The position numbers and the translations under genes were made by a program. Below, in pieces: positions 37,046 through 49,342 of a DNA stretch of 64,000 nucleotides. The stretch is taken from NCBI RefSeq assembly GCF_020360975.1, contig NW_025408670.1, positions 3,968,001 through 4,032,000 of the forward strand, given 5' to 3'. The DNA comes from Hirsutella rhossiliensis (lineage: Eukaryota; Ascomycota; Sordariomycetes; Hypocreales; Ophiocordycipitaceae). The notes beneath the pieces were generated by a model, which did not search any database, had not been told where the DNA came from, and saw only the letters and a list, made by a program, of their open reading frames with translations. The stretch's first letter is position 1; every line of letters begins with the position of its first letter.

Positions 37046-37601
37046 TAAATAAAGGATAAATATAAGATAGATAGTAATAAAAGATAGATAAGGATAAGGA
37101 TAAGGATAAGATATAATATAATAAGATATAAATATAATAAGATATATTAAGGATATTAATTTAATTTTAACTAACTATAAATACCGCTTAACTATTACTT
37201 AATTACTTTAAGATATTAAGGTATATCTAAGCTTAGTATATAAATATAATACCGCTAGTAAGCTTAGTATACTAAAATAATAGTTAAAGATAAGTAGTAA
37301 GATAATATTAAAAGGGGAATAAAGTATATATATAAAGGTTACTTTAATAGTTATTAAATATCTTTTAAAATATATAGTCTTAAAAGGCATTAATAGTAGC
37401 GATTATATTTTTAATATACTACTATTATATTAGCGTCCTATTAAATAAAGTTAAAGGAGAGTAATAAATAAAAAAGTACTATAATTAATATAAGTATAAG
37501 TAAAGTAATTATAAATATATAGTAACGCTTAATTTTAATAGGTATTATATTATATCTTAAGGTTTAGTAATATTATTTAGCCTATATAAGTAAGATAAAG
37601 T
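37046..37601 (+). repeat. Gypsy family 2 copy 2, left piece of a split LTR
   Basis: It matches about 24075-24630 of copy 1 with further RIP changes. It is interrupted at 37601 by copia C; the alignment resumes at 51595. A 60-codon minus frame here (37208-37390) is an artefact. Confidence 0.85.
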
Positions 37602-38077
37602 TCTTATAAAGAGAGATATAAGAAGTATATAAAAAATATATAAAGGTAAAATTAAAAGTAAAGGGTTAGATAGGTAGGGTAGAGAGATTTAATTCTTATA
37701 GAGGTAGTAATAAAGGTAAGGGAGTAATTATTATATTGCCTTAATTATCCTTCTTTCCTTTATTTAACGCCCCTCTTTATACCTATTTAATATCTTAATT
37801 AATAAAGAAGATCCTACTTAAAGAAGCTATTAATATTATTTTAACTACTAAGCTTTTTATTAGTTTTCCCCTCCCTTTTAGCCGTTACCGGTATATCCGT
37901 CTTATCTCTTACTACCTTTATAGGAAGCTATCGCTACTTTTACTTCCCCTTTTACCCTTACCCTCCTTTTTATACCTCCTTTTAGCTCTTTCCTTAAAAC
38001 CTATTTTTTAGCTTCCTAGTTCCCTCTTACTAAGGGATATCTCTAAGAACTATAAAATTAAGCTACGCTTTACGATA
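37602..38077 (-). repeat. 3' LTR of copia C (476 bp)
   Basis: It runs from TCTTATAAAG, the RIP form of the LTR end, to CTTTACGATA, the form of the TGTCGCGAAG start, read in reverse. It follows the TSD AAAGT. Confidence 0.92.
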
Positions 38078-39514
38078 TACCCCCTTAGCTATAGCCTGCC
38101 CTTATAGAAAGGGTAAAGCTAAATACTTAGGCCGGTAAGTATATAGAGGAGGTCTTAGTTTATACTTATCCCTTACTTAAGAAATCTAGGTTTTAGCCCT
38201 AAGCTCTTTTAGACCTACTTTAAGAAAAAGGGGCCTTAAGGAGGAAATTAAGTTTTATAAGAAAGGGGGGCTTCTCTAAGGATAAGTCCTTAAAAGGGGG
38301 CCTTTAAAAAGAATAAGTCCTAATTAAGCTAAGGGCCCTCCTTTAAGATAAGTCCTAATTCCTCTCTTTAGCTATAGACGTTTCCTTCCTCTTACGTACT
38401 ATTAGCTCCTCTTATAAACTCTTAAGGCAGGCTTTTAAAGATAGCTTCTCTTAAACGTCTTCTAGCTTAATTTACTATAAAAAGATAGCTAGCTTCTACT
38501 TTAATAAGGGCTTTATAAGACCGTTAGCTTTTATTAATACCGTTAAAACCTAATAGATAGAAATAAGTCCCCTTTAAACCCCTTAGTATAACTAATACTA
38601 ATAGATATTAATATACTATAGTTAGGTTAATAGCTTACTATTTTCCTCTATAAAAATTTATATAGTCTATATATTATTATATTCTATAGCTAATAGGGAC
38701 GGAATTTATAGTTATAAATAAATAAGTAGCTAGCTAAGGAAAATCGCTTCTTTTAACGCTTCTAAAAGAGCTAGTAGCTCTGCCTCTATACTAAAAGTTA
38801 TAACGGTAGCTTACTTTAAATCTCTCTAAGTAATAGTTCCTTTAAAAAGGGATATAATATACCCTTATAAGCTCTTTCTATTTAAGGAATTATCTATAAA
38901 GGACGAATCGCTTAAATAAAGAAAGATTTCGGTAGTTAGTTTCCTTCCCTACCCTCCTAGGTATAGACTATATAATCTCGTTAAATAGAGATAAAGGATT
39001 ACTTAGTCTATTACTTTTTAGTACCTAGGGCTAGGATTCTAGTTATACCTAGCTAGCTAAGAGACTATAAAAGAGATATCCGGTCTAGTAGAAATAGCTA
39101 AAAAAAAGTAAGGAGCCTACCTTTTATTAATATTAGTATTTCTCTTACTCCCTAGCTTAAAAGGACGGATTAAGTAAAAGCTCTTTATTTAATATAAGTA
39201 TAGAGGGAAGCTTCTTATTAAGGGAATTAAAGAGGAATTTATAAGCGACCTTATCGATATAGGCGTCCTAGGTAGGCTAGATAGTTTATTAAGACCTATT
39301 TTAAAAGATTTATATCCCTAGGAACTACTTTAGCTCCCTTAGCTTAGTTATCTTATACCTTTATTATAGGCCTTATATAGCCTCCCTAGTAATAGCTTCT
39401 TCCTCTTTTAAGTAGGCTTAGATAATATTATTGATATAGAAGAAGACTATAATTTTACCCTTTTATATTATATATAGTTCCTAAGGGCCTTTCTTAAAGC
39501 CTAAGGCTTTAAGA

Positions 39515-40079
39515 TATAAGGAACGGTGTTCCTACTATAAATAAAGCAGCTATAATATACTCTCCCGATTATATAAGCCAATAAGTAGTATATTAATTAT
39601 AGACAAAATCTCATCTTATAGAGCAAGAATCGCTCGTTATTTTGCATGTCATTATGCATTAAACGGGTTGCCGGTTATCGTACAATCGGGAATCGAAGGA
39701 ACAGAGCTAGCTTGGAATGCTAGCTAAGACCTCTTAAGAACACCGGCACGACCAACCTCCTTTAAACACGAATATCAGTGGAACCAAGACACTTCCAGAT
39801 TCACTCGAGGTATCACGGAATTCCTCAGTCTTAGGGCTATACGGCAGCCTAAATCTGGTCCCGAAGGTTCTTCCGTTCAGCTACAATTGTCTATATAAGA
39901 CAGCATGTCCGCTGGTAGATAGATGAAATTATCAACTTCAACACCTCTTCCACACACTAATACACTACCAATAAATTCCGTTGAAAATCCTACCTTATAC
40001 TCCTTCTTCCCCTCTATTACGTAGTCTTACGTGATTCCTTGATTTCCCAAAATTCCGCTTTTGCTCATATACCTTTAGA
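39515..40079 (+). repeat. 5' LTR of copia D (565 bp)
   Basis: It starts TATAAGGAACGG (RIP form of TGTAAGG) and ends ACCTTTAGA. It is nearly identical to the 3' LTR. Confidence 0.94.
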
Positions 40080-40096
40080 GGTTATGAGCCCGCTTC
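40080..40096 (+). promoter_or_regulatory. Primer-binding site of copia D (half-tRNA iMet type)
   Basis: GGTTATGAGCCC begins at the first base after the LTR. It is the reverse complement of GGGCTCATAACC, the anticodon stem-loop of initiator tRNA-Met as known in budding yeast. Drosophila copia primes from an internal fragment of the same tRNA. No match to a tRNA 3' end is seen. Confidence 0.75.
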
Positions 40097-43000
40097 TCCT
40101 TTTAAGCCGGAAATCAACTACTTATACCTTGAAATTCCTCGTCAAATATTCAATTAAAATTCCTTTCGAAATTCCCCCCGACTTCTTTTACCTTCCTACG
40201 CTCTTAAACTCCCGTCTAGACTTCTCGATCCCTACGAACGAAATAATACCGAATTTATATAAAATGGGTAGACAGAAAGAATACGAATTTACTAGACTTA
40301 AGGGAAATTCAAATTATACCTTATAGACTACGAGGATGGAAGCTATCCTTATAAAGAAAAGCTTATTGCTGCTCTAGAGCAAGCAAATTATATATAGACT
40401 ACGGAGGCTTTATCTATAATATTCCTTCAGTCGAAGATAGTCCCTAATGCAAATTCGGCATCTAAAAATGCTAAGAAGCGTGGGATGAGCTTAAAAGCTA
40501 TATAATCCGTCGAACTTTTCGTCGAATTATCTACTTATTAAGCAGCTCTTTAATCTTAGTCCCTCGGACTCTAATTTAGAGAAATACCTTTATAAGGTAA
40601 AGGAAATCTACGAGGATTTAAAATCCTATAATATAGAAATTCTAGAAGTTGTTCTTATAGCATGGATTCTTAATTGCCTTAATAAGGAATTTAGAAGCTA
40701 TATTATAAATATTACGCAGAGCCTTAGGTATAATTCTACGGCGTTTACCCTCGAAACCCTTACAGCTAGTCTTTTAGACGAAGCTAGAAGAATAGAGGAT
40801 ATAGACGAATCTTCGGAGAAAGCCTTCCTAATACGAAGGAAGCCTTAGAAATCCATAGAAATTCTACGGATACTCCTTATTATAAGGAATGCAAAAAACC
40901 AGGGCATTTTATAGCAAATTGCTATAAATTATACCCGAATAAGGCTCCCGCTTATTAGGTATTAAATAAAGGAAAAAAGGACGATAGGACTTGAATTTCT
41001 AAGAAGAGAAAATCTTCTTCTTCTTCTTCTTCTAGGAAGAAATCCCCTTCTAGTAGCATTTCTACTACTAATAAAAGAAGGAAGGCTCGAATTACCGAGC
41101 TAGAGTCCGATTCGGAAGATAGTAATAAGGTCTTAAATATAGCTTCGTAAGAAAATATAGACCTAGATATCGACCTTATAGACCTCTCTAGGGCCCCGAC
41201 CCCTATATATACGTCTAAGGATTTAGAGGTAATTTTAACCTCTATAATTACCCCTATAGTAGAAGCTAATAAAGACTCTCTTTTAGAAAGCCTCGATTCC
41301 TAGAATAAAGGAATTAGTCTTAAAGGCAAGAGAAGGAGGATTTCCTAGTTATAAGAATAAAAGGATCTTTAATTTTATATATAATACCGGAGCTACTAGG
41401 TATATAGTATCTAATAAGAATTTCCTTATTAACTATAAAGAAATTAAGTCTAAAGTTTGCTAGGAAAAGCTTCCTTTATATTAGTAAAGGAAAGGGGACT
41501 TAGTATTTAAGTTCCGTATAATAGAAAAGGTATATCCTTCGAGAATGCTTTTATATCCGAATTAAGGGTAAATATACTATCCTAATCTTATTTTAATAAT
41601 ACCTATGCCTTAATAGGAGGAAATAAAGTCCTTTTATTAGATAATAAGGCTAAGGTCCTTACTAAAGGATTTCTTAGAAATAAATTATATTATATTCCTA
41701 TAGAACCTTTATTAGAAAGCCAATCGATCCTTATTACGTCTTTAAAAGCAAAGGATATAGATTTTTATACTTAGCACTTACGCTTAGGGCATATAAATAG
41801 TAGGGCTATTTTAGAAATATTAGAAAGATATAATAAGGATATAAAAATGCCTCTAGAAGAGGAAAATAAAATAAGGCAGTGCGAAATATATATTAGAGCT
41901 AAAGCAACGAATAGGGTTAATAAACAACCCTCGTATAAGTCTTATTCCTATTTAGAAAAAATAGTATTAGATATTTAGGGGCTAATTAAAGTGCCTACTT
42001 ATAATAAATATCACTATTATATTTCTTTCCTAGACGTAGGAACCCGATATCTAGAAATATACCTTCTTCTTAATTCTAGTCCTCTAGGACACTAAATCTA
42101 ACGGTAGAATAGAAAGAATAAATCGTACAATATTAGAAAAAGTACGAGCTCTTTTATTTACTGCTAGGCTTCCTAAATACCTATAGGGAGAAGCTGTTTT
42201 AATAGCTACCTATTTATATAATAGATCACCGCATTCTGCGATAGGATTTAAAAGTCCTATAGAAAAGAGGGATAATATAATACTACCCTTCGAGACCTTA
42301 AATAAAATTAAGACCTTCGGAAGCCTTATATATTATAAAAATAAAGACCCTAAAGATAAGCAAGATAATAGAGCTTTTAAGGGAATAATAGTAGGCTATT
42401 TAGAAAATGCATATAAAATCTGGGATTTTTCTAAGAGAAAGATTACTATCTCTAGAGATATTACTATACTAGAAAATAAATTTATAAAAATCTAGAAATC
42501 TCTAGTAGTAATAATACCTTTGATTTTAATTTTATTCCGAATAAAGATAAGCTAGAAAGCTATATCCTATAGAGAAGCTACTAGAGAACCTAGAGATAAA
42601 GTCCCTTGCCCTATAGAAGAAGAGTCTCTAAATAACGATCTATTCCTACTACTAGTAAAATAGTAGTAGAATTACCTAAGAAGCCGGAAGGGTTCGATTC
42701 TAACTATATCGAATACCCTAACGTTAATTTATTTCTAAACTGCGATTTTATAGAGTTAATTCTAGCTAGTATAGAAAATTAGGATCTAAAAATTCTAAAG
42801 ACCTATAAATAGGCAATAAATAGCCCTGAAATAGCATTTTGGAAAGAAGCTATGATTAAGGAAATTATCCAGCTAATTAAATATAAAACTTAGGAATTTT
42901 CCTACCTCCCTAGGGATAGGGAGGCTATAGGAGGCCGCTAGGTCTATACTATTAAGAAGGATAGTCAAAATAATATAATAAAATATAAAGCCCGTTTCGT

Positions 43001-44460
43001 AATATAGGGATTTAAGCAGATCTATAGCTTAGATTTCCTAGATACCTTCTCGACTACGGCTAGACCGAATCTATTAGAATTCTGCTTATTTTAGCTATTA
43101 TCTACGAATTCGAAGCTTTATAGATAGATATAATAAATGCCTTCGTATATGCTAATATAGATAGCGAAGTATATATCGATCTTCCTATAGGCTACGAAGA
43201 ATACGCTCTTAAAGAATATTATTTAAAATATAGATTAGCTTATAGAGCTAAAGGAATTAAATTAACTAAATTGCTAGACCTATATAAAACCGGTTAAATT
43301 AAAGCAAAGCTAAAGAAAGCATTATATGGCCTAAAACAAAGTCCTAAGCTCTAGTATAATCATTTAAAAATTATACTAAATAATCTCGGATTTCTTCCTC
43401 TTTTAATAGACGAAGGAGTATTTATAAATAAGGACTATAGTATAGCCTTAGCAATTCACGTCGACGACTTCTTTATAGTAGGGCCCTCTAAATGTATAAT
43501 AGAAGAAAGATTATTTAAAGAATTATCTAAATTCCTAGATTTTACTATCTTAGGAGATATAAAAGACTTCTTAGGTCTAAATATTATAATAAACCGAGAA
43601 AATAAAGAGCTATATATATCCTAAGAAAATTATACCTTAAATAAATTAAAGGAATTTAATAAAGAAGGTTTAGGAACTTGAATTTACCCGCTATAGTAGG
43701 CTTTAAGCTTATAAAGCAAAGGAATTACCTTCTAAGGAAGATATATTGCAATTTCAGAAAGAAATAGGATCTCTATTATACTTAGCCTTATTTACTAGGC
43801 CAGATATCTTATATTCTGTAATTTCCTGCGCTAGATTCATGGCTAAGCCCGACTAGACGCATTTAAGGCTTTAAATATAATTTGGAAATATTTAAATAAA
43901 TTCCTAGCCTAAAGATTAAATATAATTGCAATATCCCTTTACCTATCTATATATAAGGTTTTACCGACTCTAGCTAGGCGTCGGATTTAACGGACGGAAA
44001 ATCCTTTTCCGGTTACTGTTTTTATATATAATAATATAATAAGCTGGGCTTGCTCTAAGCAGAAAGCCGTTGCCCTTTCTACCTGCAAAGCAGAGTATAT
44101 TAGCCTTAGGAGGTAAATAAAGAAGCTGTTTATTTAAATATGCTTTTAAAAATATTACTAAGGATCTATCTATTAAGATTCCTAATACTATACCTCTATT
44201 TTAACGGATAATACTGCTGCTATTAAATTAGCAGAAAATCCGAATTTCATAAAGGTCTAAGCATATAAGATTAGCTATTACTATACTAGAACTAGTATAA
44301 GAGAAGGGAAATTAGAGTTTTTATATTAAATCAGAAGATAATATAGCTGATATTTTTACGAAGGAATTAAGACCTAAATTACTCTATAAATTTAGAGACA
44401 GTCTATCCTTAATATAAGTTCTTAAGCAATTAAAAGGGTTTTTAGATATTTCTTATGCTT
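40084..44460 (+). pseudogene. Degraded gag-pol polyprotein of copia D
   Basis: Domains follow the copia order: gag, zinc knuckle, protease, integrase, RT, RNase H. The N-terminal gag part is open to the TAG at 40324. The gag frame could start at ATG 40084 or at the downstream ATG near 40264 (MGRQKEYEF). After that, stops of the TGG-to-TAG and CAG-to-TAG type recur, with a few frame breaks. It cannot be expressed as a polyprotein. Confidence 0.85.
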
Positions 44461-44779
44461 TCTATATCTTTCCCTTACTAGGTTTTCCTTTTAGGTTTCC
44501 TAGAGAAATATTTACTAGGTTTTATCTATTAAGATTTTCCTAGCAATAATAGGTTTTACCTTATATAAGGTTATCCTATAAATAATTATTATAACTATAG
44601 ATTTTTCCTACTATAGGTTTTCTATTAGTATATACCTAAGGAGTTTTTTTCCTAAGAAAGAATAGGTTTTTATATATCCTATTAAGGTATAAGAATGGTT
44701 TTCCTAAATTAGGTTTTACCTATATATATACTACTATAAATAAATCAGTAAAGTATATAAATCTACTCTTTAAGGAGGC

Positions 44780-45347
44780 TGTAAGGAACGGTGTTCCTAC
44801 TATAAATAAAGCAGCTATAATATACTCTCCCGATTATATAAGCCAATAAGTAGTATATTAATTATAGACAAAATCTCATCTTATAGAGCAAGAATCGCTC
44901 GTTATTTTGCATGTCATTATGCATTAAACGGGTTGCCGGTTATTGTACAATCGGGAATCGAAGGAACAGAGCTAGCTTGGAATGCTAGCTAAGACCTCTT
45001 AAGAACACCGGCACGACCAACCTCCTTTAAACACGAATATCAGTGGAACCAAGACACTTCTAGATTCACTCGAGGTATCACGGAATTCCTCAGTCTCAGG
45101 GCTATACGGCAGCCTAAATCTGGTCCCGAAAGGTTCTTCCGTTCAGCTACAATTGTCTATATAAGACAGCATGTCCGCTGGTAGATAGATAGAGAATTAT
45201 CAACTTCAACACCTCTTCCACACACCAATACACTACTAATAAATTCCGTTGAAAATCCTACCTTATACTCCTTCTTCCCCTCTATCACGTAGTCTTACGT
45301 GATTCCTTGATTTCCTAAAATTCCGCTTTTGCTTATATACCTTTAGA
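44780..45347 (+). repeat. 3' LTR of copia D (568 bp)
   Basis: It starts TGTAAGGAACGG after a purine run (TAAGGAGGC) and ends ACCTTTAGA, followed by the TSD TAAGA. Confidence 0.94.
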
Positions 45348-48300
45348 TAAGAGAACCTATTAAATACTATTACTAAAGAAAGGGTAATCTTTATAGTCCG
45401 TATAAAGCTTTCCTAAGCTATAGAACCTTTCCTAGCTATTAAAAGCCTAGTAAAAAGTATATATAAATAACTTCTTCTTCCTTAAGTAAGTAGTTAATAA
45501 AGGTATTAACTATATCTATCTAATCTAGCTTAAGGTCGAATTCTACTACTATAGCTATAAGGGTCTAAAAAGATATCCTTACTAAGGTAGTTACCTTAGT
45601 AAGTAAATCCCCTTTTTCCTATTAATTCCTATAGATAACTAGCTAGGCTTTATACTTTTAAAGGAAGCTATATTTATTAGTCTTATAGATAAAGACCTAC
45701 TTATAGCTAAGGACCTATTTTCCTCTTACCTTTTCCTTAAGGATCTCTTTAAAAGACCCTATCTCTTTATATAAAGCTAGGTAGTCTTTCTAGGCCTAGA
45801 AAAACTAGTCTCTAAAGGGGTATTTTTCTAGCTACTTTTAGTTTACTAGTAGGTCTAGGAGGTCTCTTTTATATACCTTCCTTACTAATAGTAGCTTAAA
45901 AAGCCGGCCTACTATAAACGCTCTATAGGAACCGTCTTTTATTAGCGTTAGATAGAAGTTAGAAAAATAATCGAAATAAGAAAGAGGTTAGTCTTCTTTT
46001 ATATTAGGCCCTATACCTTCCTTTGCTTCTTAAAGTAGGGATAAAAAGGCAGCTAGGTAATCCTTTAAGAGAGGTGCCTTTCCTACCCCCTTAGGGGTCG
46101 AGATAGGAAGACTAACCGAAAAAGCTACTTTTAGATCTTCTTTTTATTCTATAAGAGGAAGCATAGGAAGGTAGGCGTATTCTAGCTCTACCGCTTTCCT
46201 ATAGTCTCCTTCTTTATTTAGATCTTTTAATTTAATAGCTTCCTCTTTTTCTTCTTTAAAGTTAGCGTTATCCTCGACTAATTTAACGTTAGTTTCTTCT
46301 TCTATTTCCTTATCTAAGACTTCTTCTTAAGACTATTAAGAAGGGGGGATTTAGATCTTTTAAATTAGCTAATATTATAAAAGTAAGAAGGGCTATTAAT
46401 CCCTATTTCTATTAAAGAAGCTAGATTCGTTAAAAATTATATCCTTAGTCGAAATAACCTTTTATAGAAAAAGAATCTAGATCCGGAAGATATTTATAGA
46501 ATTATAGCTAATAAGGTAACTAATAAAGGCTCTAAGATTAAGCTTTCTTTTCTTCTTCCTTTTTAGCTATATATTAGTAGTTATTACGTATACCTTATAG
46601 CTATAGGTATAAAGATAGGCTAGCGAGGCCCTTTTCTTTATAAAGTACTTAAGGGGGGATTTTTAGTCTATTCCTTAGGTAGTCCCTCTAAGGGTCCGGT
46701 TTTATAGGTAATAGGCGGTCTTAACGACTTCCTTTTAAAGGTTATAGGGAAGCTTTATAGTAAGTCTTATAGTACGGGCCCTTTTTATTATAATACCCCT
46801 TAATCTTTCTACCCCTCCGTTCTAGGCCTAGGTATTCGGTGCTAATAAAAGAGGTAGAATACCCCTTTTTTAAAGCTAATTTAAGATATCCTTTATAAAT
46901 AGCTCTTTATTAAACCGTATCTTCTTTACCTTATAGCTAAAGTAGGATTTTATCTAGTTAACGAAGTCCTAGAAAGTAGCCTAATTATACTTACTTAGGT
47001 AGGTATATAAGAAATAAGGGAAAACTATCCTTAAAAAAGCGTCTATAAAAATATTACCTTAATAAAGCTTTCTTAGTTCTTAGAGATATTAGTTTAGTCG
47101 ACCTAAATTTCCTTATCTAGCTAGTCTAGCTATAAAGGCGTTCGTCTAAAAATTTATCTCTTAGCCTTTCCTTAGCTATAGTATTTATATTCGACGGTCT
47201 TTAGGCCCTTTATTTATACGCCCTATTATTAGCCTAGCTTATATAAAGCTAGGGGACCTAAGTAACTAAGTTATATATACTAAAGAAAGCCGTCTCCTTA
47301 GGCTACTAAAAGGGGGTCCTTAGAACCTACCCTCCTAGTAAGGAAAGCTAACTTCTTAAGAGATTCCTTCCTAAGGATAGGTCGGAATTTAAGAATAAAT
47401 TAACCGAATTTCTCCTTAATAAGCCCGATAGTTTAATTCTTTTAAACTAGCCTTATAGGCTTAGACGTCGTATCTTAGAAGATTCCTTTCTCTTAAAGAA
47501 AGTAAAAGGATATTAAGCTTATTAAAAATCGAGGGTAAAAAGCTACCCTTTTTCGTTAAAAAGTTTATATAGACCTATTAGGTAATTTTATTGTAAAATT
47601 TACCCTTCTATACCCTTCTATATATACGGTTAACTCCCTAGTAATAAGATATTCCCTTTATACTTTCTTAAAGGACCGGAATTATAAGAGTATATTATAG
47701 ATATTAAGGGAAGTACTAGAGTTAAGGATAGCTAATTTTTATAGGGGATAGTTAAAGAGTCTTAATAGTTAGTCTTACTAATCTATAGGGAAGATAAATA
47801 CTAGATTTACTATACTAATAATTTTTCCTTAAATCTATAGCTAGAATAAGGGCAGCGGCGCTAATTACTATTTCTTAGTAACTTAAATCTCGTCTATCTT
47901 CTTTTATAATAAGGGGTCCTCCTTAAGAGACTATTATATTATTTCTTATAGCCTCTTTAAAGGGTTAAATCTTTTAGGTTGTTTTTCCTTAAAGACCTAT
48001 TAGTATTATAATAACCGATAACCTAGGGATTTATAAGCTAGGCAGCCGTTTCGTTTAGTCTTTTATTCTTTAAGGAATCCTCGTCCTAGTCTAAAAGGTC
48101 TACTTAAAAACCTCCCCTTTTAACCCTTTATTACTAATTTTAATAAAGAGGATTAATTTCGACTAGTTCCTTAATTTTTCGACTAACGGACTAAAAAGTC
48201 TATTAAGGGACTAGTCGGGCTAGTCTATCTAACGGGACCGGGGCTAGGGCAGCCGTTAAAGACGGTGTTAATACTCTCGAGGGAGGTAGAGCTAAAGAAG

Positions 48301-49240
48301 CAATAGCTATAGTAGCAGTAGCGGGAGCCGTAGTAATAAGGGCTATAGTAGCTATAAGGGCAGTAGGTCGAGCCGTCTAGGTCGAGTGCTAGCTATAAAG
48401 GAATAAGACTACTTATTATTATACTTAAGTAGCTTCTTTATTTAGTTCCTAGCTAGCTTCTTAAAAGATAGTCGAGTAACTATTACTAATAGGCTTTATT
48501 AGTAAAGATATATCCTATAGCTACTAGCTAGAAAGAGCTTTTATAAGGAAGTATTAGTTAGCTTCCTTAAGGATCTCTTCTTACTTAGCTAGCTATAAAG
48601 AAGCTAGTAGGTTCCTAGTAGAAAAAGCTCTTAGGTAGGTTATATAGGTCTTTTAAATATAGTTAGTTATATAGCCCCTTAAGGGAGCTATCTAGGTCTT
48701 AAGCTTTAAAAGCTACTACCTAGGAGTCTCTTTCTCTTAAAGAGAGATTAGCTTTATAGTATTAACGGATTCCGTTATTACTATATAAGTAGTAGTTAGT
48801 AGCTTTATCTTATAAAGGTATTCCTTATAATAACTCTTATAGTTACCTAAGGTAGTAGAAAAAGCTCTCTATTATATAGAGGTTAGCTTAGAGAAGAGGG
48901 AAGCTCCCTCTATAAATTCCGTTGCCTTAAGATAAAGAGGGGGCTTAAGAGGGTCCTACTTATTAAAGAAGACTAAATTATAGATAGTTCTATTTATATA
49001 AGCCTATAGCTCCTTTACCTACTTATCTTAATCTTAGGGCTCTATAAGAGTCGTCTTATAGACTATAAGGATAGTAAAGGAGTTATTTTTCGATATTACT
49101 ATAGGAGAGGGGGTAGAAAAGTTAGTTAAAAATCGGCTTTTCTAGTAAGAGGGGTAAAGGGGAGCTATAAAGGATATAAGAAAGGTGCTTTTTATAGCAG
49201 CCGGAAGGTATAGTAATACTATTCCTCCTAGGCTTATAAC

Positions 49241-49342
49241 TCTTATAAAGAGAGATATAAGAAGTATATAAAAAATATATAAAGGTAAAATTAAAAGTAA
49301 GGGGTCGGATAGGTAGGGTAGAGAGATTTAATTCTTATAGGG
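49241..49342 (-). repeat. Part of the 5' LTR of copia C (left piece)
   Basis: The first 102 bp of the interrupted LTR, starting TCTTATAAAG. The LTR continues at 51221-51594 after the short LTR element. The two pieces add up to 476 bp, the same as the other LTR of C. Confidence 0.9.

Larger units (their letters stand above)
39515..45347 (+). mobile_element. Copia family 2 element D, youngest full-length insertion
   Basis: LTRs of 565 and 568 bp with the exact TSD TAAGA (39510-39514 and 45348-45352), inserted into copia C. The LTR starts TGTAAGGAAC. Directly after the 5' LTR is GGTTATGAGCCC, complementary to the anticodon region of initiator tRNA-Met. The gag frame reads ...R-L-K-G-N-S-N-Y-T-L then TAG in place of Trp (40324-40326). 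A zinc-knuckle run E-C-K-K-P-G-H-F-I-A-N-C lies near 40885. The protease reads N-T-G-A-T (41383-41397), a D-to-N change at the catalytic Asp. The pre-integrase motif HLRLGHIN is near 41775; RT has LYGLKQSPKLW (43323) and HVDDFF (43458); the RNase H end has ADIFTKEL (44346-44369). Many CpA and TpG survive, so it is less RIP-damaged than its host. Confidence 0.94.

Noticed and set aside
37208..37390. 60-codon minus-strand ORF
   Set aside because: It lies in a RIP-mutated gypsy family 2 LTR; its composition (I, Y, L, F) reflects AT-rich DNA.
40039..40326. 95-codon ORF as an independent gene
   Set aside because: It begins in the LTR of copia D, crosses the primer site and ends at a Trp-to-stop change in gag, so it is part of the degraded gag.
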